From UBA8958 sp964571695 (GTDB lineage: Bacteria; Desulfobacterota; Syntrophia; Syntrophales; UBA8958), in NCBI GenBank assembly GCA_964571695.1, contig CAZNDG010000007.1, forward strand, positions 35,923 to 99,922: 64,000 nucleotides of DNA, in the 5' to 3' direction. This document shows positions 53,543 to 64,000 of the stretch, in pieces. The first letter of the stretch is position 1; each line of letters begins with the position of its first letter. Under the pieces are notes generated by a model. It was given only the letters and a program-made list of their open reading frames with translations. It searched no databases and was not told where the DNA came from. Position numbers and translations under genes: made by a program.

Positions 53543-53705
53543 ACCCGTTTCCCCTCCCCGAGGAACGAATCTCCACCCGTCGCCCTTTCCTACGACCGCT
53601 TTGGAATCTCCCCGGTCAAGGGTCCCCTTAGCCCAAGTACATTGTTTTTTCTAAGTAAATTGCCTTTACCGACGTTCGACAGCGGTGGGCAGATTTTGAC
53701 CTGTG

Positions 53706-53738
53706 TAAAAAAGGACGGTTCTCTTTTCTGAACCATCC
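53706..53738 (-). terminator. rho-independent terminator after ntrX
   Basis: On the minus strand GGATGGTTC / GAACCGTCC (one mismatch, 8-base loop) is followed by TTTTTT. Confidence 0.75.
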
Positions 53739-53774
53739 CCGATCAGATCCAACTCCTGTCGTCTTTCCCACCGC

Positions 53775-55181
53775 CTATTGTCTGCCGCCCGTCCCCTCCT
53801 GTCTCTCTATGTCAAGACCGTAACTCTTGATTTTCTTGTGGAGGTTGCTGCGCTCCAGACCAATGGCCTCCGCGGTCCGGGAGATGTTGCCGTCGTTTTC
53901 CTTTAATTTGCGCAGGATGTACTGCTTTTCGAAATCCATCCGCGCCGCCCGGAGGCTTTCCGAATCCAGGGCGGGAGTTCTCACGGGGGCGCCGGGTTTA
54001 CTTTCCAGTCCATGACCGCTCTCCTTGGAAAACAAGGGAATATCGGCGGCAGTAATGGCTTGGCCCGGGGTCATGATCACCAGTCGCTCGACAATGTTCT
54101 TCAATTCCCGGACGTTGCCCGGCCAGTCGTGCTCCATGAGGAGGTCCAGGGCATCCTCGGCAATCGTTTTCGGATCCTCTCCTTCCTTAGCGGCAAAATC
54201 TTTGATGAAACGATCAACCAGGGGGGGGATGTCCTCGCGGCGTTCCCGCAGGGGAGCGATCTGAAGGGGAATGACATTGAGTCGGTAGTAGAGATCCTGA
54301 CGGAATCGTCCCTCCTCCATTTCCTTTTCCAGATCCTTGTTGGTGGCGGCGATGACCCGGACATCCACGTGGATCATCTTGGTCCCCCCCACCCGCTCGA
54401 ACTTCTTTTCCTGGAGAATACGGAGGATCTTGGCCTGGGCCTTGAGGCTCATGTCCGCCACCTCGTCGAGGAAGATGGTCCCTTCATGGGCCAGGTCGAA
54501 TTTTCCCCGCTTTTTTTGCGTCGCCCCGGTAAAGGCCCCCTTCTCGTGGCCGAACAGTTCGCTTTCGATGAGGTCCTCGGGAATGGCCGCACAGTTCACC
54601 TCGATAAAGGGTTTGCCGTTGCGCCGGCTCAAACGGTGCAGGGATCTCGCCACCAGTTCCTTCCCCGTCCCGTTCTCCCCCATGATGAGGACCCAGGCAT
54701 TGGTGGGGGCGATGATGCCGATCGCCTCCTTGAGTTCCATGATGGAGATGCTGCAGCCCGTCAGTTCGTATTCCTGGGTCACCTTTTGCTTGAGCAGGAC
54801 GTTTTCCTCCTCCAGGGCAATGATGTCCAGGGCGTGATTGACCAGGAGAATTATCTTGTCCAGGGAAAGCGGTTTTTCGATGAAATCGTAGGCCCCAAGC
54901 TTGGTGGCCTTGACGGCCGTTTCGATGGTGCCGTGTCCGGACATCATGATCACCCGGATCTGGGGATATTCGGAGCGGATGATCTTGAGGACCTCGATGC
55001 CGTCCATGCCGGGAAGCCAGATGTCAAGAAGGACCAGATTCGGCATCTCCTCCTCGATGAGCTTCAGGGCTTCTTCCCCGCTGCCCGCCGCGATCGTATC
55101 ATAACCCTCGTCCCGGAGGATGCCCGCCAGGGATTGGCAGATGCTCTCTTCATCATCAACAATGAGGATCGTCTTACGCAT
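53775..55181 (-). CDS. ntrX: sigma-54-dependent response regulator (NtrX/NtrC type)
   Basis: The 468-residue regulator has a receiver domain (ILIVDDEESICQSL with phospho-Asp in NLVLLDIWLPGMDG), a central AAA+ sigma-54 activator domain (GENGTGKELVARSLH; GAFTGATQKKRGKFDLAHEG in parts, with the sigma-54 contact loop GAFTGA) and a Fis-type helix-turn-helix (NISRTAEAIGLERSNLHKKI). AAAGGAG 3 bases upstream sets the start, which overlaps the kinase stop by 8 bases. It likely controls sigma-54 genes; the small-protein genes with -24/-12-like elements are candidate targets (inference). Confidence 0.93.
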   Translation of the reverse strand: MRKTILIVDDEESICQSLAGILRDEGYDTIAAGSGEEALKLIEEEMPNLVLLDIWLPGMDGIEVLKIIRSEYPQIRVIMMSGHGTIETAVKATKLGAYDFIEKPLSLDKIILLVNHALDIIALEEENVLLKQKVTQEYELTGCSISIMELKEAIGIIAPTNAWVLIMGENGTGKELVARSLHRLSRRNGKPFIEVNCAAIPEDLIESELFGHEKGAFTGATQKKRGKFDLAHEGTIFLDEVADMSLKAQAKILRILQEKKFERVGGTKMIHVDVRVIAATNKDLEKEMEEGRFRQDLYYRLNVIPLQIAPLRERREDIPPLVDRFIKDFAAKEGEDPKTIAEDALDLLMEHDWPGNVRELKNIVERLVIMTPGQAITAADIPLFSKESGHGLESKPGAPVRTPALDSESLRAARMDFEKQYILRKLKENDGNISRTAEAIGLERSNLHKKIKSYGLDIERQEGTGGRQ

Positions 55182-57432
55182 AATCTCCTTTCTCGGCATG
55201 GTTCGCCGGTGCATCGGTTTCAGGCGCGGGCAGTTCGAAGGTCACGACGGCTCCCCGGGGTTCATTGTCCCGAACGCCCACTTGGCCCCGATGCTCGGCG
55301 ATAATGGAGCTGACGATGGCCAGACCAAGCCCGGTGCCGGTCCGTTTCGTGGAAAAATAGGGCTCGAAGATCTTGCCCTTGAATTTTGCCGGCACCCCGG
55401 TGCCGTTGTCGGCCACCTCCACAACGGCTTGGCGCCTCTGGGCATCATAGCCGGTCCGAACATCGATCCGGCGCTCTTCCTGCCCCAGGGCGGCCACGGC
55501 ATTGTCGAGGAGGTTCAGCATCACCCGCTTTATCTGCTCCGGATCGATATGGAGGCTGGGAATCGCCTCCCCTTTATGGAAGGTGAAGGTGATGTCCTTG
55601 TGAGCATCCTGGAAAAGGACGACGGCATCGCCCAGAACCTCATTCAAATCGTTCAGGGATGGATTGGTCACCGGCATACGGGCATACCGGGAAAAGGCGT
55701 TGACCAGGTTCTTGAGGACCTCCACCTGTCCAATAATCGTTTTGGTGCATTCCTGAAAGACATCTCCGTCTTCCTGAAGACGATCCCCGTATTTCCGCTG
55801 GAGGCGCTGAGCGGATAGCTGAATAGGTGTCAGGGGATTCTTGATCTCGTGGGCCATACGGCGCGCGGCCTCCCGCCATGCAGCCGCACGTTCCGCCTTT
55901 TGCAGTTGAGTAAGATCCTCGAACACCAGGACCATCCCCAGATAATTCCCCTCGTCATCCCTGATGACCGTAGTCGTAATGAGGATGGTTAGGAAACGGT
56001 CCTTGACGGTTATGGCAAGCTGCCTCTCCACGAATCCGTTTTCACTTTCCTTGAGTTCCCCCAGCAATTCCTTCACCAGGGCCAGGTGTTCAGCACTCAA
56101 AACCTCCTGGTAGGGACGGTTCAGGACCTTCTCCGTCTTGATCTCCAGCATCCGTTCCGCGGCCCGGTTGATGATGGTGATAACGTCATTTTTGTCCACT
56201 GAAACCACTCCCGCGGAAACGTTGCTGAGAACCGCCTCCATGTATTTCCGTCGCTGTTCGAGATCGATATTGGCAAGTTCCAGGTTTTGCTGGCTTTTTT
56301 TGAGATCCTTGGTCATGGAATTGAAGGAATCGACAAGTATCCCGATCTCATCGTCCGCGGCGATGTCGATCCGGTAGTCAAGATCCCCCCGGGCGATGCG
56401 GCCCGTGGCGTCGGCAAGATCCTGGATGGGCACGGTGATCTGTTTTGCCAAAAAGAGACCGAACCAGGTCGCGGAAAAGACAATGAGGAGGGTCACGATG
56501 GACAGGGTAACGATATAGGTGAATTTGATCGGGTTCTTGAGGAGACTCAGTTGCTTGTATTCTTCTGAAGTCTTTGATATGATTGCCATTTTGTCCACAA
56601 AAGCGCGGGGGATGTAATAGCCTACCGCCACCATCCCGACGACTTCACCGGTGGCCAGCAGACTGTAAATGGGAGCGACGCCGGTGATGATGTTGCCGCT
56701 ACCCGAAGAGTGTTCCGCCACGACCTCCTTCCCCGCAAACACCTCCTCGATGAGATTCGGAGGCAAGTTCAGCGGAACGATATGGGCGTTTTGCGGGTCC
56801 TTTACAATGACTTTCTCCCGCTTACTATCGAAATGCACTTCCAGCAGACCAAGGTTGTAGGCCTTCTGACGCTGTTCCACCAGGGTGCGCAGATACTTCC
56901 CCCGCTCCTTTTCGTAAAGGCGGCTTTCCGTAATATCTCCGCTGATCTGACGGGCATAGAACTTCGCGTAATCGGAGGTGTATTTATAAGAGGTCTGGGC
57001 CATCTCCAGGGTGCTGTTCAAGGCGTCGCCAATACGGATATTGAACCAGTTCTCGATGCTGTAAGACAGAAAATTGATGGATACCAGAAACAGTACGAAG
57101 GTCGGAATGAGGGTCAGACCGACAAAGGCCGCCACCAGCTTGGTCCGGATACGGGAACCGATGACACCATGGCGGCGCTCGTAAACCAGCTTGACGACGT
57201 TCCTCATTATAAGGAATATCAACAGTATGATCAGGATGATATTGATGTTGATGAGGCCGAAGATGAGGACATTGCTGGAGATGGGCAGGATGGTTTCCTG
57301 TTTGGTAAGATGGGTCTCGAGAAAGGTGAGCAGGACAATTATAATGACCGTGACGACGATGAGAATACGCTCCCGTTTCCGGCGGCGCAGTTCCTTGCTG
57401 TCCAAAAGGGGCGCGGAACGATCCCGGTTCAA
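55174..57432 (-). CDS. ntrY: sensor histidine kinase (NtrY type)
   Basis: The 752-residue membrane kinase has three helices at the N-terminus (IVVTVIIIVLLTFLET; LINININIILIILLIFLIM), a periplasmic sensor segment, a fourth helix (VTLSIVTLLIVFSATWFGLF), HAMP (VPIQDLADATGRIARGDLDY), PAS (SAGVVSVDKNDVITIINRAA), HisKA with the phospho-His in RRMAHEIKNPLTPIQL and the ATPase motifs NLLDNAVAAL, DNGTGVP and GTGLGLAIVSSI. It is the partner of ntrX and overlaps DUF4390 upstream. Confidence 0.94.
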   Translation of the reverse strand: MNRDRSAPLLDSKELRRRKRERILIVVTVIIIVLLTFLETHLTKQETILPISSNVLIFGLININIILIILLIFLIMRNVVKLVYERRHGVIGSRIRTKLVAAFVGLTLIPTFVLFLVSINFLSYSIENWFNIRIGDALNSTLEMAQTSYKYTSDYAKFYARQISGDITESRLYEKERGKYLRTLVEQRQKAYNLGLLEVHFDSKREKVIVKDPQNAHIVPLNLPPNLIEEVFAGKEVVAEHSSGSGNIITGVAPIYSLLATGEVVGMVAVGYYIPRAFVDKMAIISKTSEEYKQLSLLKNPIKFTYIVTLSIVTLLIVFSATWFGLFLAKQITVPIQDLADATGRIARGDLDYRIDIAADDEIGILVDSFNSMTKDLKKSQQNLELANIDLEQRRKYMEAVLSNVSAGVVSVDKNDVITIINRAAERMLEIKTEKVLNRPYQEVLSAEHLALVKELLGELKESENGFVERQLAITVKDRFLTILITTTVIRDDEGNYLGMVLVFEDLTQLQKAERAAAWREAARRMAHEIKNPLTPIQLSAQRLQRKYGDRLQEDGDVFQECTKTIIGQVEVLKNLVNAFSRYARMPVTNPSLNDLNEVLGDAVVLFQDAHKDITFTFHKGEAIPSLHIDPEQIKRVMLNLLDNAVAALGQEERRIDVRTGYDAQRRQAVVEVADNGTGVPAKFKGKIFEPYFSTKRTGTGLGLAIVSSIIAEHRGQVGVRDNEPRGAVVTFELPAPETDAPANHAEKGDYA

Positions 57433-58040
57433 AAGGCCACCTCCTTGCGGTACCAGTCCGTCTCGAAATCCCAGAGGGAGACAAAAAAGAACACATATTC
57501 CATATATAGGGGAAGCCGGACCTTGTCGAGTTTGGCCTTGATCAAAAGATAATAGGTGCCCCGATGGCGGTCGATATTGCGTGGGATGGCGATATGGGCC
57601 GTCATCTCCGCCATCGCCCGCTTGGCTCCTTCGAGGTCCTGAAAGGCGGTGGGATTCCCGTTGTGATCCGTGGAAACGAGAAAGATCTTCTTCACATTGT
57701 CGTATTTGACGGTCTGCCGGACCACCACGGCGGCGATTTTCTTGTCGGGCCAGAAATTGCGTTCCCGGTAGAAATCGACATGAAAGGTAAAAGTGGTAGG
57801 CACCCCGGCCATAATGGCTGATTCCATGCCGCCGGTGAAACAGTTCGTCACGCGGGCAAATACGGTGAGTCTATCAGGCTGTCTGGCCACCAGCACATCG
57901 CTGATCTGGGCCTCCCGGGCCGCGGATCCTGCTGGGCAAAGCCAGGCGGCCATGATGAATAACACCATTATAATGATTCGCGACAAGGTGTTTTCCCCGA
58001 ACTTCGCCGGCGACCGGGGGAAAAGGAAGCGGCGCCGCAT
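57429..58040 (-). CDS. DUF4390 protein
   Basis: The 203-residue protein has a signal-anchor (IIIMVLFIMAAWLCPAGSA) and a conserved DUF4390 domain: DVLVARQPDRLTVFARVTN, FTFHVDFYRERNFWPDKK, YLLIKAKLDKVRLPLYMEY. Function unknown, but it commonly sits directly upstream of ntrY in deltaproteobacteria, as here (overlap of four bases). An in-frame ATG at 58166 with GAGGGG upstream would add 42 residues; which start is used is open. Confidence 0.75.
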   Translation of the reverse strand: MRRRFLFPRSPAKFGENTLSRIIIMVLFIMAAWLCPAGSAAREAQISDVLVARQPDRLTVFARVTNCFTGGMESAIMAGVPTTFTFHVDFYRERNFWPDKKIAAVVVRQTVKYDNVKKIFLVSTDHNGNPTAFQDLEGAKRAMAEMTAHIAIPRNIDRHRGTYYLLIKAKLDKVRLPLYMEYVFFFVSLWDFETDWYRKEVAF

Positions 58041-58241
58041 GCACGATATCCGGTTTGAATTGCCAAAACCATTTTCCGGCGGCGGTTCAGATGCGGCTGC
58101 GCCATCCTCCCCGAGAGCCTGATCTGCTGCCTGCTGGAACCTAAAAGAGCATGAATTACCGATCATCTTGATGGCCCCTCACTAATTATACACGGATTAT
58201 AATTTGGCGAGTTTAAGAAACCGGCAAGGAAAAATCAAGTC

Positions 58242-59198
58242 TTATCTGGCCTGAGAAAAGGCCTCGTCATAGGGGTAAACGGCATCGAGGATGGCATAGG
58301 AAGGGATACGCAACAACATGGAAGTTCTGGGTGGTTCCGTGGGATATCTACGGACTATTTCCCAGCACTCCGTTTTTTGCATGAGCTCCTTCAAGAGCAA
58401 ATTGTTGAGGCGGTGACCGGACCGGAAGGCGACAAAATGGCCAATGATGGGCATCCCCAACATGGCCAGATCGCCGATGGCATCCAGCACCTTGTGCCGG
58501 ACAAATTCATCAGGGGAGCGCAAGCCGCTCTTGTTGATGATTCGCTCATCGTCCAGGACGATGGCGTTTTTCAGGGACCCCCCCAGAGCCAGACCTATGG
58601 CTTGTAAGTATTCAACATCCTTGAGGAATCCGAATGTGCGGGCGTTACAGATCTCCCGTTCGTAAGCGGCATCGGAGAGATGGACATGGCAGGTCTGACG
58701 ACCGATAAGCGGGTGTTTAAAATCGATGGTGTAGGTTATCTTGAATTCCCGGTCGGGCAGGAAGGCCGCCGAGCCGTTGGCGTCGGAGACGGATACCGGG
58801 CTCTTGATGACCAATAATTGTTTGCATTTTCCCTGGATCCGAGTGCCGACGTCCTTGAGCATGTTCACGAAGGGGTGGGCGCTGCCGTCCATGATCGGTA
58901 CCTCGTGGGCATCCACCTCCACGGTGGCGTTGTCCACCCCCATGCCGCTGAAGGCCGACAAAAGATGTTCCACTGTAGATACGGTGGCCCCGTCAATGCC
59001 GATAGTCGTTGCCAAAGTGGTGTCGCAGACGTTCGCCAGCTCCGCCTTTATCCGCGGCCGGCCGGGAAGATCGCGGCGGATAAAGGTAATGCCGGCATCT
59101 GCTTCGGCGGGAAGGATCGTCATCCCGACCTTTCTTCCCGTATGGAGGCCGATGCTCCGACAGTTTATCTCATTCCTCAACGTTCTTTGCCGATACAT
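58242..59198 (-). CDS. lpxC: UDP-3-O-acyl-N-acetylglucosamine deacetylase
   Basis: LpxC performs the committed step of lipid A synthesis. The 318-residue zinc enzyme has GLHTGRKVGMTILPA near the start, TVEHLLSAFSGMGVDNA with zinc His79-type, NARTFGFLKDVEYL, and DFVRHKVLDAIGDLAMLG is seen as EFVRHKVLDAIGDL with the second zinc motif HKVLDxxGD; GHFVAFRSGHRLNNLL follows. It supports a true LPS-bearing outer membrane. Confidence 0.95.
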   Translation of the reverse strand: MYRQRTLRNEINCRSIGLHTGRKVGMTILPAEADAGITFIRRDLPGRPRIKAELANVCDTTLATTIGIDGATVSTVEHLLSAFSGMGVDNATVEVDAHEVPIMDGSAHPFVNMLKDVGTRIQGKCKQLLVIKSPVSVSDANGSAAFLPDREFKITYTIDFKHPLIGRQTCHVHLSDAAYEREICNARTFGFLKDVEYLQAIGLALGGSLKNAIVLDDERIINKSGLRSPDEFVRHKVLDAIGDLAMLGMPIIGHFVAFRSGHRLNNLLLKELMQKTECWEIVRRYPTEPPRTSMLLRIPSYAILDAVYPYDEAFSQAR

Positions 59199-59410
59199 TA
59201 GTTCTTTCTCACAGTTCTTTCTTCAGACTGCCTTTTGGGATGTTATCGAGCAATATCCATACCGAGTTAACAAATACAGACGCATAATATTATTCCCTGC
59301 AATATCATAGACTTTTGCAAATGCAACCCCGGCCCGCTTCGATCCGAACGCCGATGCTGTGTCGATAACGCCACAATGCCTGCACCTACTGGGAAGATAG
59401 GACAAAAAAG

Positions 59411-59962
59411 TTATTCCTCGCGACGCACCGGCCGTTTTTTCGCGTACCTTTCCTGTTCACTGTAGATGCAGCCGCAGTATGGCTGGCGGTATATCTTTCT
59501 CTCCCGTGAAATCCGCACCCCTTCTTCCCAGCCAGGGCGAAAATCACGATAAATAAAGGGTAAGGCATATTCCTGGGCAAGCTGTTCCCCGACGCTGCGG
59601 ATCAAGTCGTGTTTCTGATACTTGCTGTACAAAAGGGTAGTGGAAAATCCACCGTAGTTCCCTTCCCGGGCGGCGGCCGCCGTCTTCCTCAGGCGCAGTT
59701 CGTAACACCAGCGACAACGCTCAACCTCCTTGAAAACCACCTTCCGGAAGAAGGCCTCCATTTCATAATCGGGATAAGCCCTGACCTCCAGACATTCCTC
59801 CCGGGCAAAACCATCCAGGGCTTCCCAACGGCGCAGATATTCCCGGTAGGGGTGGATATTGGGGTTGCAGTAAAATCCCGAGAGATCGAAGCCCTCTTCT
59901 CTTAGAACCCGCAGGGGATAGATGGTACAGGGGGCGCAACAGATGTGGAGCAGTAATTTCAT
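59411..59962 (-). CDS. queH: epoxyqueuosine reductase QueH
   Basis: QueH makes queuosine from epoxyqueuosine in tRNA, independently of cobalamin. The 183-residue protein has the cysteine-rich LLHICCAPCTIYPLRVLRE near the start (vicinal cysteines for the cluster/metal), RCRWCYELRL near 90 and YRQPYCGCIYSEQERY near 160. Length and motifs match DUF208/QueH well. It stands alone, with a dispersed repeat upstream. Confidence 0.95.
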   Translation of the reverse strand: MKLLLHICCAPCTIYPLRVLREEGFDLSGFYCNPNIHPYREYLRRWEALDGFAREECLEVRAYPDYEMEAFFRKVVFKEVERCRWCYELRLRKTAAAAREGNYGGFSTTLLYSKYQKHDLIRSVGEQLAQEYALPFIYRDFRPGWEEGVRISRERKIYRQPYCGCIYSEQERYAKKRPVRREE

Positions 59963-60029
59963 GATGGCTGTCCGGGAAAGCGAAGCTTAATTTTCATAAA
60001 TGGAGGGCTAATAGGCGGTTCATTCCCAG

Positions 60030-60195
60030 AGACCTTTGAAAAATGGCTTCGCCGCGGCTCAGAAATCTTTTTCGCCTCTGAATGGGTAACGTATAAACCT
60101 TATTCATTACCAAGCGTTAAGTTCAATCACGCAACGGCGAAAAACATTTGATTCGCCGCTTGCGAACCATTTTTCCGCAGTTATGCAAAGCTCTC
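60030..60195 (-). repeat. 166-bp dispersed repeat, copy B (inverted relative to copy A)
   Basis: Read on the minus strand this matches 19338-19503 at about 90%. The internal stem is kept although bases changed: GGTTCGC-AAGCG-GCGAATC, where the A-to-G change keeps pairing as G-T/U. It lies between ruvB and queH with no open frame. Confidence 0.85.
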
Positions 60196-60245
60196 TCCCA
60201 TTGAATTTGTGGTCATCGTTCTCTCACAACCCTGACCGGAGAGAT

Positions 60246-61277
<1,032 letters not shown>

Positions 61278-61307
61278 AATCTACTCACCCTTTCCATTCA
61301 TGGAGAC

Positions 61308-61919
61308 TCAGACCGACAACCGCTGGAGCGCCTTTTTCAATAGGACGTCCAGAGAAGGAACCACGGACTCCTCGCCGATGATCTTTTCGAGAATTTCCCG
61401 GGCCGGGGTGTTTCTATAACCCAGATTGATGAGCGCCGACAGGGCGTCCTCCTTCACGGCCTCGGCGGCGGAACGGGGAACGGCGCGCTCCCGCGCGTTT
61501 TTCTGCCTCCGTTCCAGCTTCAGAACCTTGTCCTTGAGTTCCAGCACCAGTCTTTCCGCCATTTTCTTCCCCACTCCGGGGATATGGAGGAGTCGCCGGA
61601 TATTTCCGCCGGTAATGGCATCCACAAGTTCCTCGGCACTGATGCCCGAAAGGATGTTCAAGGCCAGTCGGGGACCGATCCCGGAAACGGAGATCATGAC
61701 CTGAAACATGTCACGCTCCTCCAGCGTATAAAAACCAAAGAGGCTGATGGCGTCTTCTTTCACATGGGTATGCAGATGGAGGGTTACGGACTGCCCCGGT
61801 TCCGGCAATTCGTAAAAGGTCGTCAACGGCACGAAAACTCGATAACCGACGCCGTGGATATCTACGGTAACGGCGGGGAGGGACTTGTAGGCCAGGATGC
61901 CGCTGAGCCGGGAGATCAT
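61308..61919 (-). CDS. ruvA: Holliday junction DNA-binding protein RuvA
   Basis: The 203-residue protein binds four-way junctions. It begins MISRLSGILAYKS (OB fold), has HTHVKEDAISLFGF and the helix-hairpin-helix pair (VSGIGPRLALNILSG; IPGVGKKMAERLVLELKD), then a basic linker and domain III (DALSALINLGYRNTPAREIL). It overlaps ruvC by four bases. Confidence 0.97.
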   Translation of the reverse strand: MISRLSGILAYKSLPAVTVDIHGVGYRVFVPLTTFYELPEPGQSVTLHLHTHVKEDAISLFGFYTLEERDMFQVMISVSGIGPRLALNILSGISAEELVDAITGGNIRRLLHIPGVGKKMAERLVLELKDKVLKLERRQKNARERAVPRSAAEAVKEDALSALINLGYRNTPAREILEKIIGEESVVPSLDVLLKKALQRLSV

Positions 61920-62398
61920 GACGGAACCGCGGCAGGAGTGGAATGGGCGTGGCAGACCGCTACGGCCAGGGCGTCGGCGGCATCTGGAGGGGGAACCTCC
62001 GGCAGGTTGAGGATGGATTTGATCATGGTTTGCACCTGACTCTTTTCCGCCCGCCCATAACCGACAACGGCCTTTTTTACCTCCAGCGGCGAATATTCAT
62101 ACACAGGGACATCCCGCCGCGCCCCGGCCAGGATGGCCACTCCCCGGACATGCCCCTGTTTGATCAGGCTTTGTACGTTTTTTCCGTAGAAGATATCCTC
62201 GATCGCCACGGCGTCAGGTTGCAGCGCCGCTATCAAACCGGCGAGGGTTTCATAAACGAAAACCAGGGCCGTGGCAAGGGAAGCGTTCCGGGGCGGCTTG
62301 ATCTCTCCGTAGTCTCTACCTGTCAATCCATAGCGGCTTTTTTCGACGATCCCATAGCCGGTAATCCTACTGCCTGGATCGATGCCTAAAATTCTCAT
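61916..62398 (-). CDS. ruvC: crossover junction endodeoxyribonuclease RuvC
   Basis: The 160-residue resolvase has the catalytic acids in ILGIDPGSRITGYG (Asp near 7), AIEDIFYGKN (Glu near 67), and DAADALAVAVCHAH (paired Asp near 140). It overlaps yebC by four bases and starts MRILGIDPGS. It resolves Holliday junctions with RuvAB. Confidence 0.97.
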   Translation of the reverse strand: MRILGIDPGSRITGYGIVEKSRYGLTGRDYGEIKPPRNASLATALVFVYETLAGLIAALQPDAVAIEDIFYGKNVQSLIKQGHVRGVAILAGARRDVPVYEYSPLEVKKAVVGYGRAEKSQVQTMIKSILNLPEVPPPDAADALAVAVCHAHSTPAAVPS

Positions 62399-63147
62399 CC
62401 GCTCAGCTTTTCCATCATCTCGTCGGAGATGTCGAAGTTGGCGTAAACATTCTGCACGTCGTCATTATCTTCAAGTTTCTCCATCATCTTGAGCATCTGG
62501 GGCGCCTTGTCCTCCCCCAGGGCGATGGTGTTCTGGGGAACCATACCGATCTGGGCCGCCAGGGGCTTGAGGCCTTTGGCTTCGATCACCCGGTGTACCT
62601 CCTCGAAAACCGCCGGACTTGTGATAATCTCGTACTCGTGTTCCTCTTCCCGGACGTCGTCGGCCCCGGCCTCCAGGGCCAGTTCCATCAGTTCCTCCTC
62701 ATCGATCGCCTTCTTGTCGATGAGAATGCTCCCCTTCTTATCGAACATCCAGGATACGCAGCCGTTCTCACCGAGATTGCCGCCATGCTTCGAGAAGATG
62801 TGGCGGATCTCCGCCACCGTCCGGTTCTTGTTGTCCGTCATGACCTCGACCAGAACGGCAACCCCTCCGGGGCCATAGCCCTCGTAGGTGATCTCCTCGT
62901 AGTTGACGGCATCGGCGCCTGTACCGCCACCCTTTTTAATCGCCCGCTCGATGTTGTCCTTGGGCATGTTCTCGTCTTTCGCGGCCAGAATAGCCGTCCG
63001 GAGTCGCGGATTACCATCCGGGTCTCCGCCGCCCAAGCGTGCCGCCAAGGTTATTTCCTTGATTATTTTCGTGAATATCTTGCCCCGCTTCGCATCGGCG
63101 GCACCTTTTTTGTGCTTGATGGTACTCCATTTATTATGACCGGACAT
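62395..63147 (-). CDS. yebC: YebC/PmpR-family protein
   Basis: The 250-residue protein starts at MSGHNKWSTIKHKKGAAD, the family hallmark; an open frame extending about 99 codons upstream is not used because GGGAG lies 9 bases before this ATG. Other motifs: ENMPKDNIERAIKKGGG, YEEITYEGYGPGGVAVLVE and SWMFDKKGSILI. YebC proteins regulate transcription or help ribosomes at proline stretches. It heads the yebC-ruvCAB operon, a common order. Confidence 0.96.
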   Translation of the reverse strand: MSGHNKWSTIKHKKGAADAKRGKIFTKIIKEITLAARLGGGDPDGNPRLRTAILAAKDENMPKDNIERAIKKGGGTGADAVNYEEITYEGYGPGGVAVLVEVMTDNKNRTVAEIRHIFSKHGGNLGENGCVSWMFDKKGSILIDKKAIDEEELMELALEAGADDVREEEHEYEIITSPAVFEEVHRVIEAKGLKPLAAQIGMVPQNTIALGEDKAPQMLKMMEKLEDNDDVQNVYANFDISDEMMEKLSG

Positions 63148-63373
63148 ATCTTCATACTCCCGTATTTTTGAGATCTTATCAATCCCCGCCTCTTCTCTGC
63201 TTTCGGCGGGTTGCGGAATCCGGATCTTGGAAATCCAGGGCGGCCGGATTCGGACCGGCATGGTAAAACAATATGAAAGGTGATTATTTATACTTTTTCT
63301 TCCCTCTGAACAAACGCCTATTGGTTTGTGCAAAGGCGCGCTTTTATAACACATAGCGGCCGGCATGTAAAAT

Positions 63374-63405
63374 AAAAAACCCCTTCGCAAGCGAAGGGGT
63401 TTTTT
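63374..63405 (-). terminator. terminator of the rRNA operon
   Basis: AAAAAACCCCTTCGC / GCGAAGGGGTTTTTT is a perfect symmetrical stem with a minimal loop, so it works on either strand. It follows the 5S gene on the minus strand. Confidence 0.92.
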
Positions 63406-63411
63406 AAATAA

Positions 63412-63529
<118 letters not shown>

Positions 63530-63580
63530 TATCCTTATGTATGATATACAATTACATATTGTGTAAAGATGTAAAAAATT

Positions 63581-64000
<420 letters not shown>

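Noticed and set aside
57984..58166. N-terminal 42-codon extension of DUF4390
   Set aside because: Not excluded, but the sequence is low-complexity and precedes the signal anchor; noted as alternative start only.

Overview
The window looks like chromosome from an anaerobic Gram-negative bacterium of the former Deltaproteobacteria (Desulfobacterota, Syntrophales-like). The support is LpxC and an Mla/MCE lipid transport set (outer membrane), an NtrY/NtrX-type sigma-54 pair with a DUF4390 neighbour, a selenocysteine-containing SelD, hemerythrins, many 4Fe-4S proteins and a LIV-type ABC operon. This lineage call is inferred from gene content and style, not from a database search.

Layout. 1-3.2 kb: the 3' part of a large RHS/YD-repeat gene and a small secreted YD-repeat plus dockerin-like gene. 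3.3-8.8 kb: thrC (minus); then selD, whose true 5' end contains an in-frame UGA; a DHH phosphoesterase; an MFS transporter; and an FmdB zinc ribbon gene. 8.8-19.0 kb: a long minus-strand run starting with a CHASE2 adenylate cyclase, then a fused alanine racemase, two different D-Ala-D-Ala ligase family genes, mlaE-mlaF-mlaD, a HExxH protein and fmdB. 19.1-24.1 kb: tRNA-Thr divergent from the cyclase, a copy of a 166-bp dispersed repeat, a DUF4410 gene, a small two-helix protein gene with a sigma-54-like promoter, and a GAF-GAF-PAS adenylate cyclase with a coiled-coil partner. 24.2-28.3 kb: galE (minus), hsp20 and lon. 28.4-35.9 kb: a TetR-TolC-HlyD-ABC-ABC-permease-permease efflux operon whose two ATPase genes are separated by REP-like palindromes. 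36.1-42.9 kb: a ferredoxin-type DUF362 gene, an orphan membrane sensor, two hemerythrins around an EcsC-like gene, a GNAT gene, an acyl-CoA ligase and a sirtuin. 43.0-47.4 kb: complete livKHMGF. 47.5-53.5 kb: an orphan gene, a multi-ferredoxin NapH-like membrane protein with a Tat-exported DUF362 partner, a second copy of the small two-helix protein, and a UPF0104 flippase-like protein. 53.8-60.2 kb (minus): ntrX, ntrY, DUF4390, lpxC, queH, then the second (inverted) copy of the 166-bp repeat. 60.2-64.0 kb (minus): 23S-5S rRNA, then yebC-ruvC-ruvA-ruvB.

How the parts may work together. Three blocks point to the cell envelope: racemase-ligase-ligase (D-alanine supply and D-Ala-D-Ala formation) joined to Mla phospholipid transport, LpxC, and the RND-independent ABC-2 efflux operon. 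Two class III cyclases sharing the same C-terminal tail suggest cAMP signalling. Two paralogous small membrane proteins about 31 kb apart share a TTGGCACG element upstream, and one lies near the ntrYX genes. The most useful leads are the dispersed repeat, the racemase fusion, the small-protein pair with sigma-54-like promoters, and the selD gene that would be truncated by normal gene calling.
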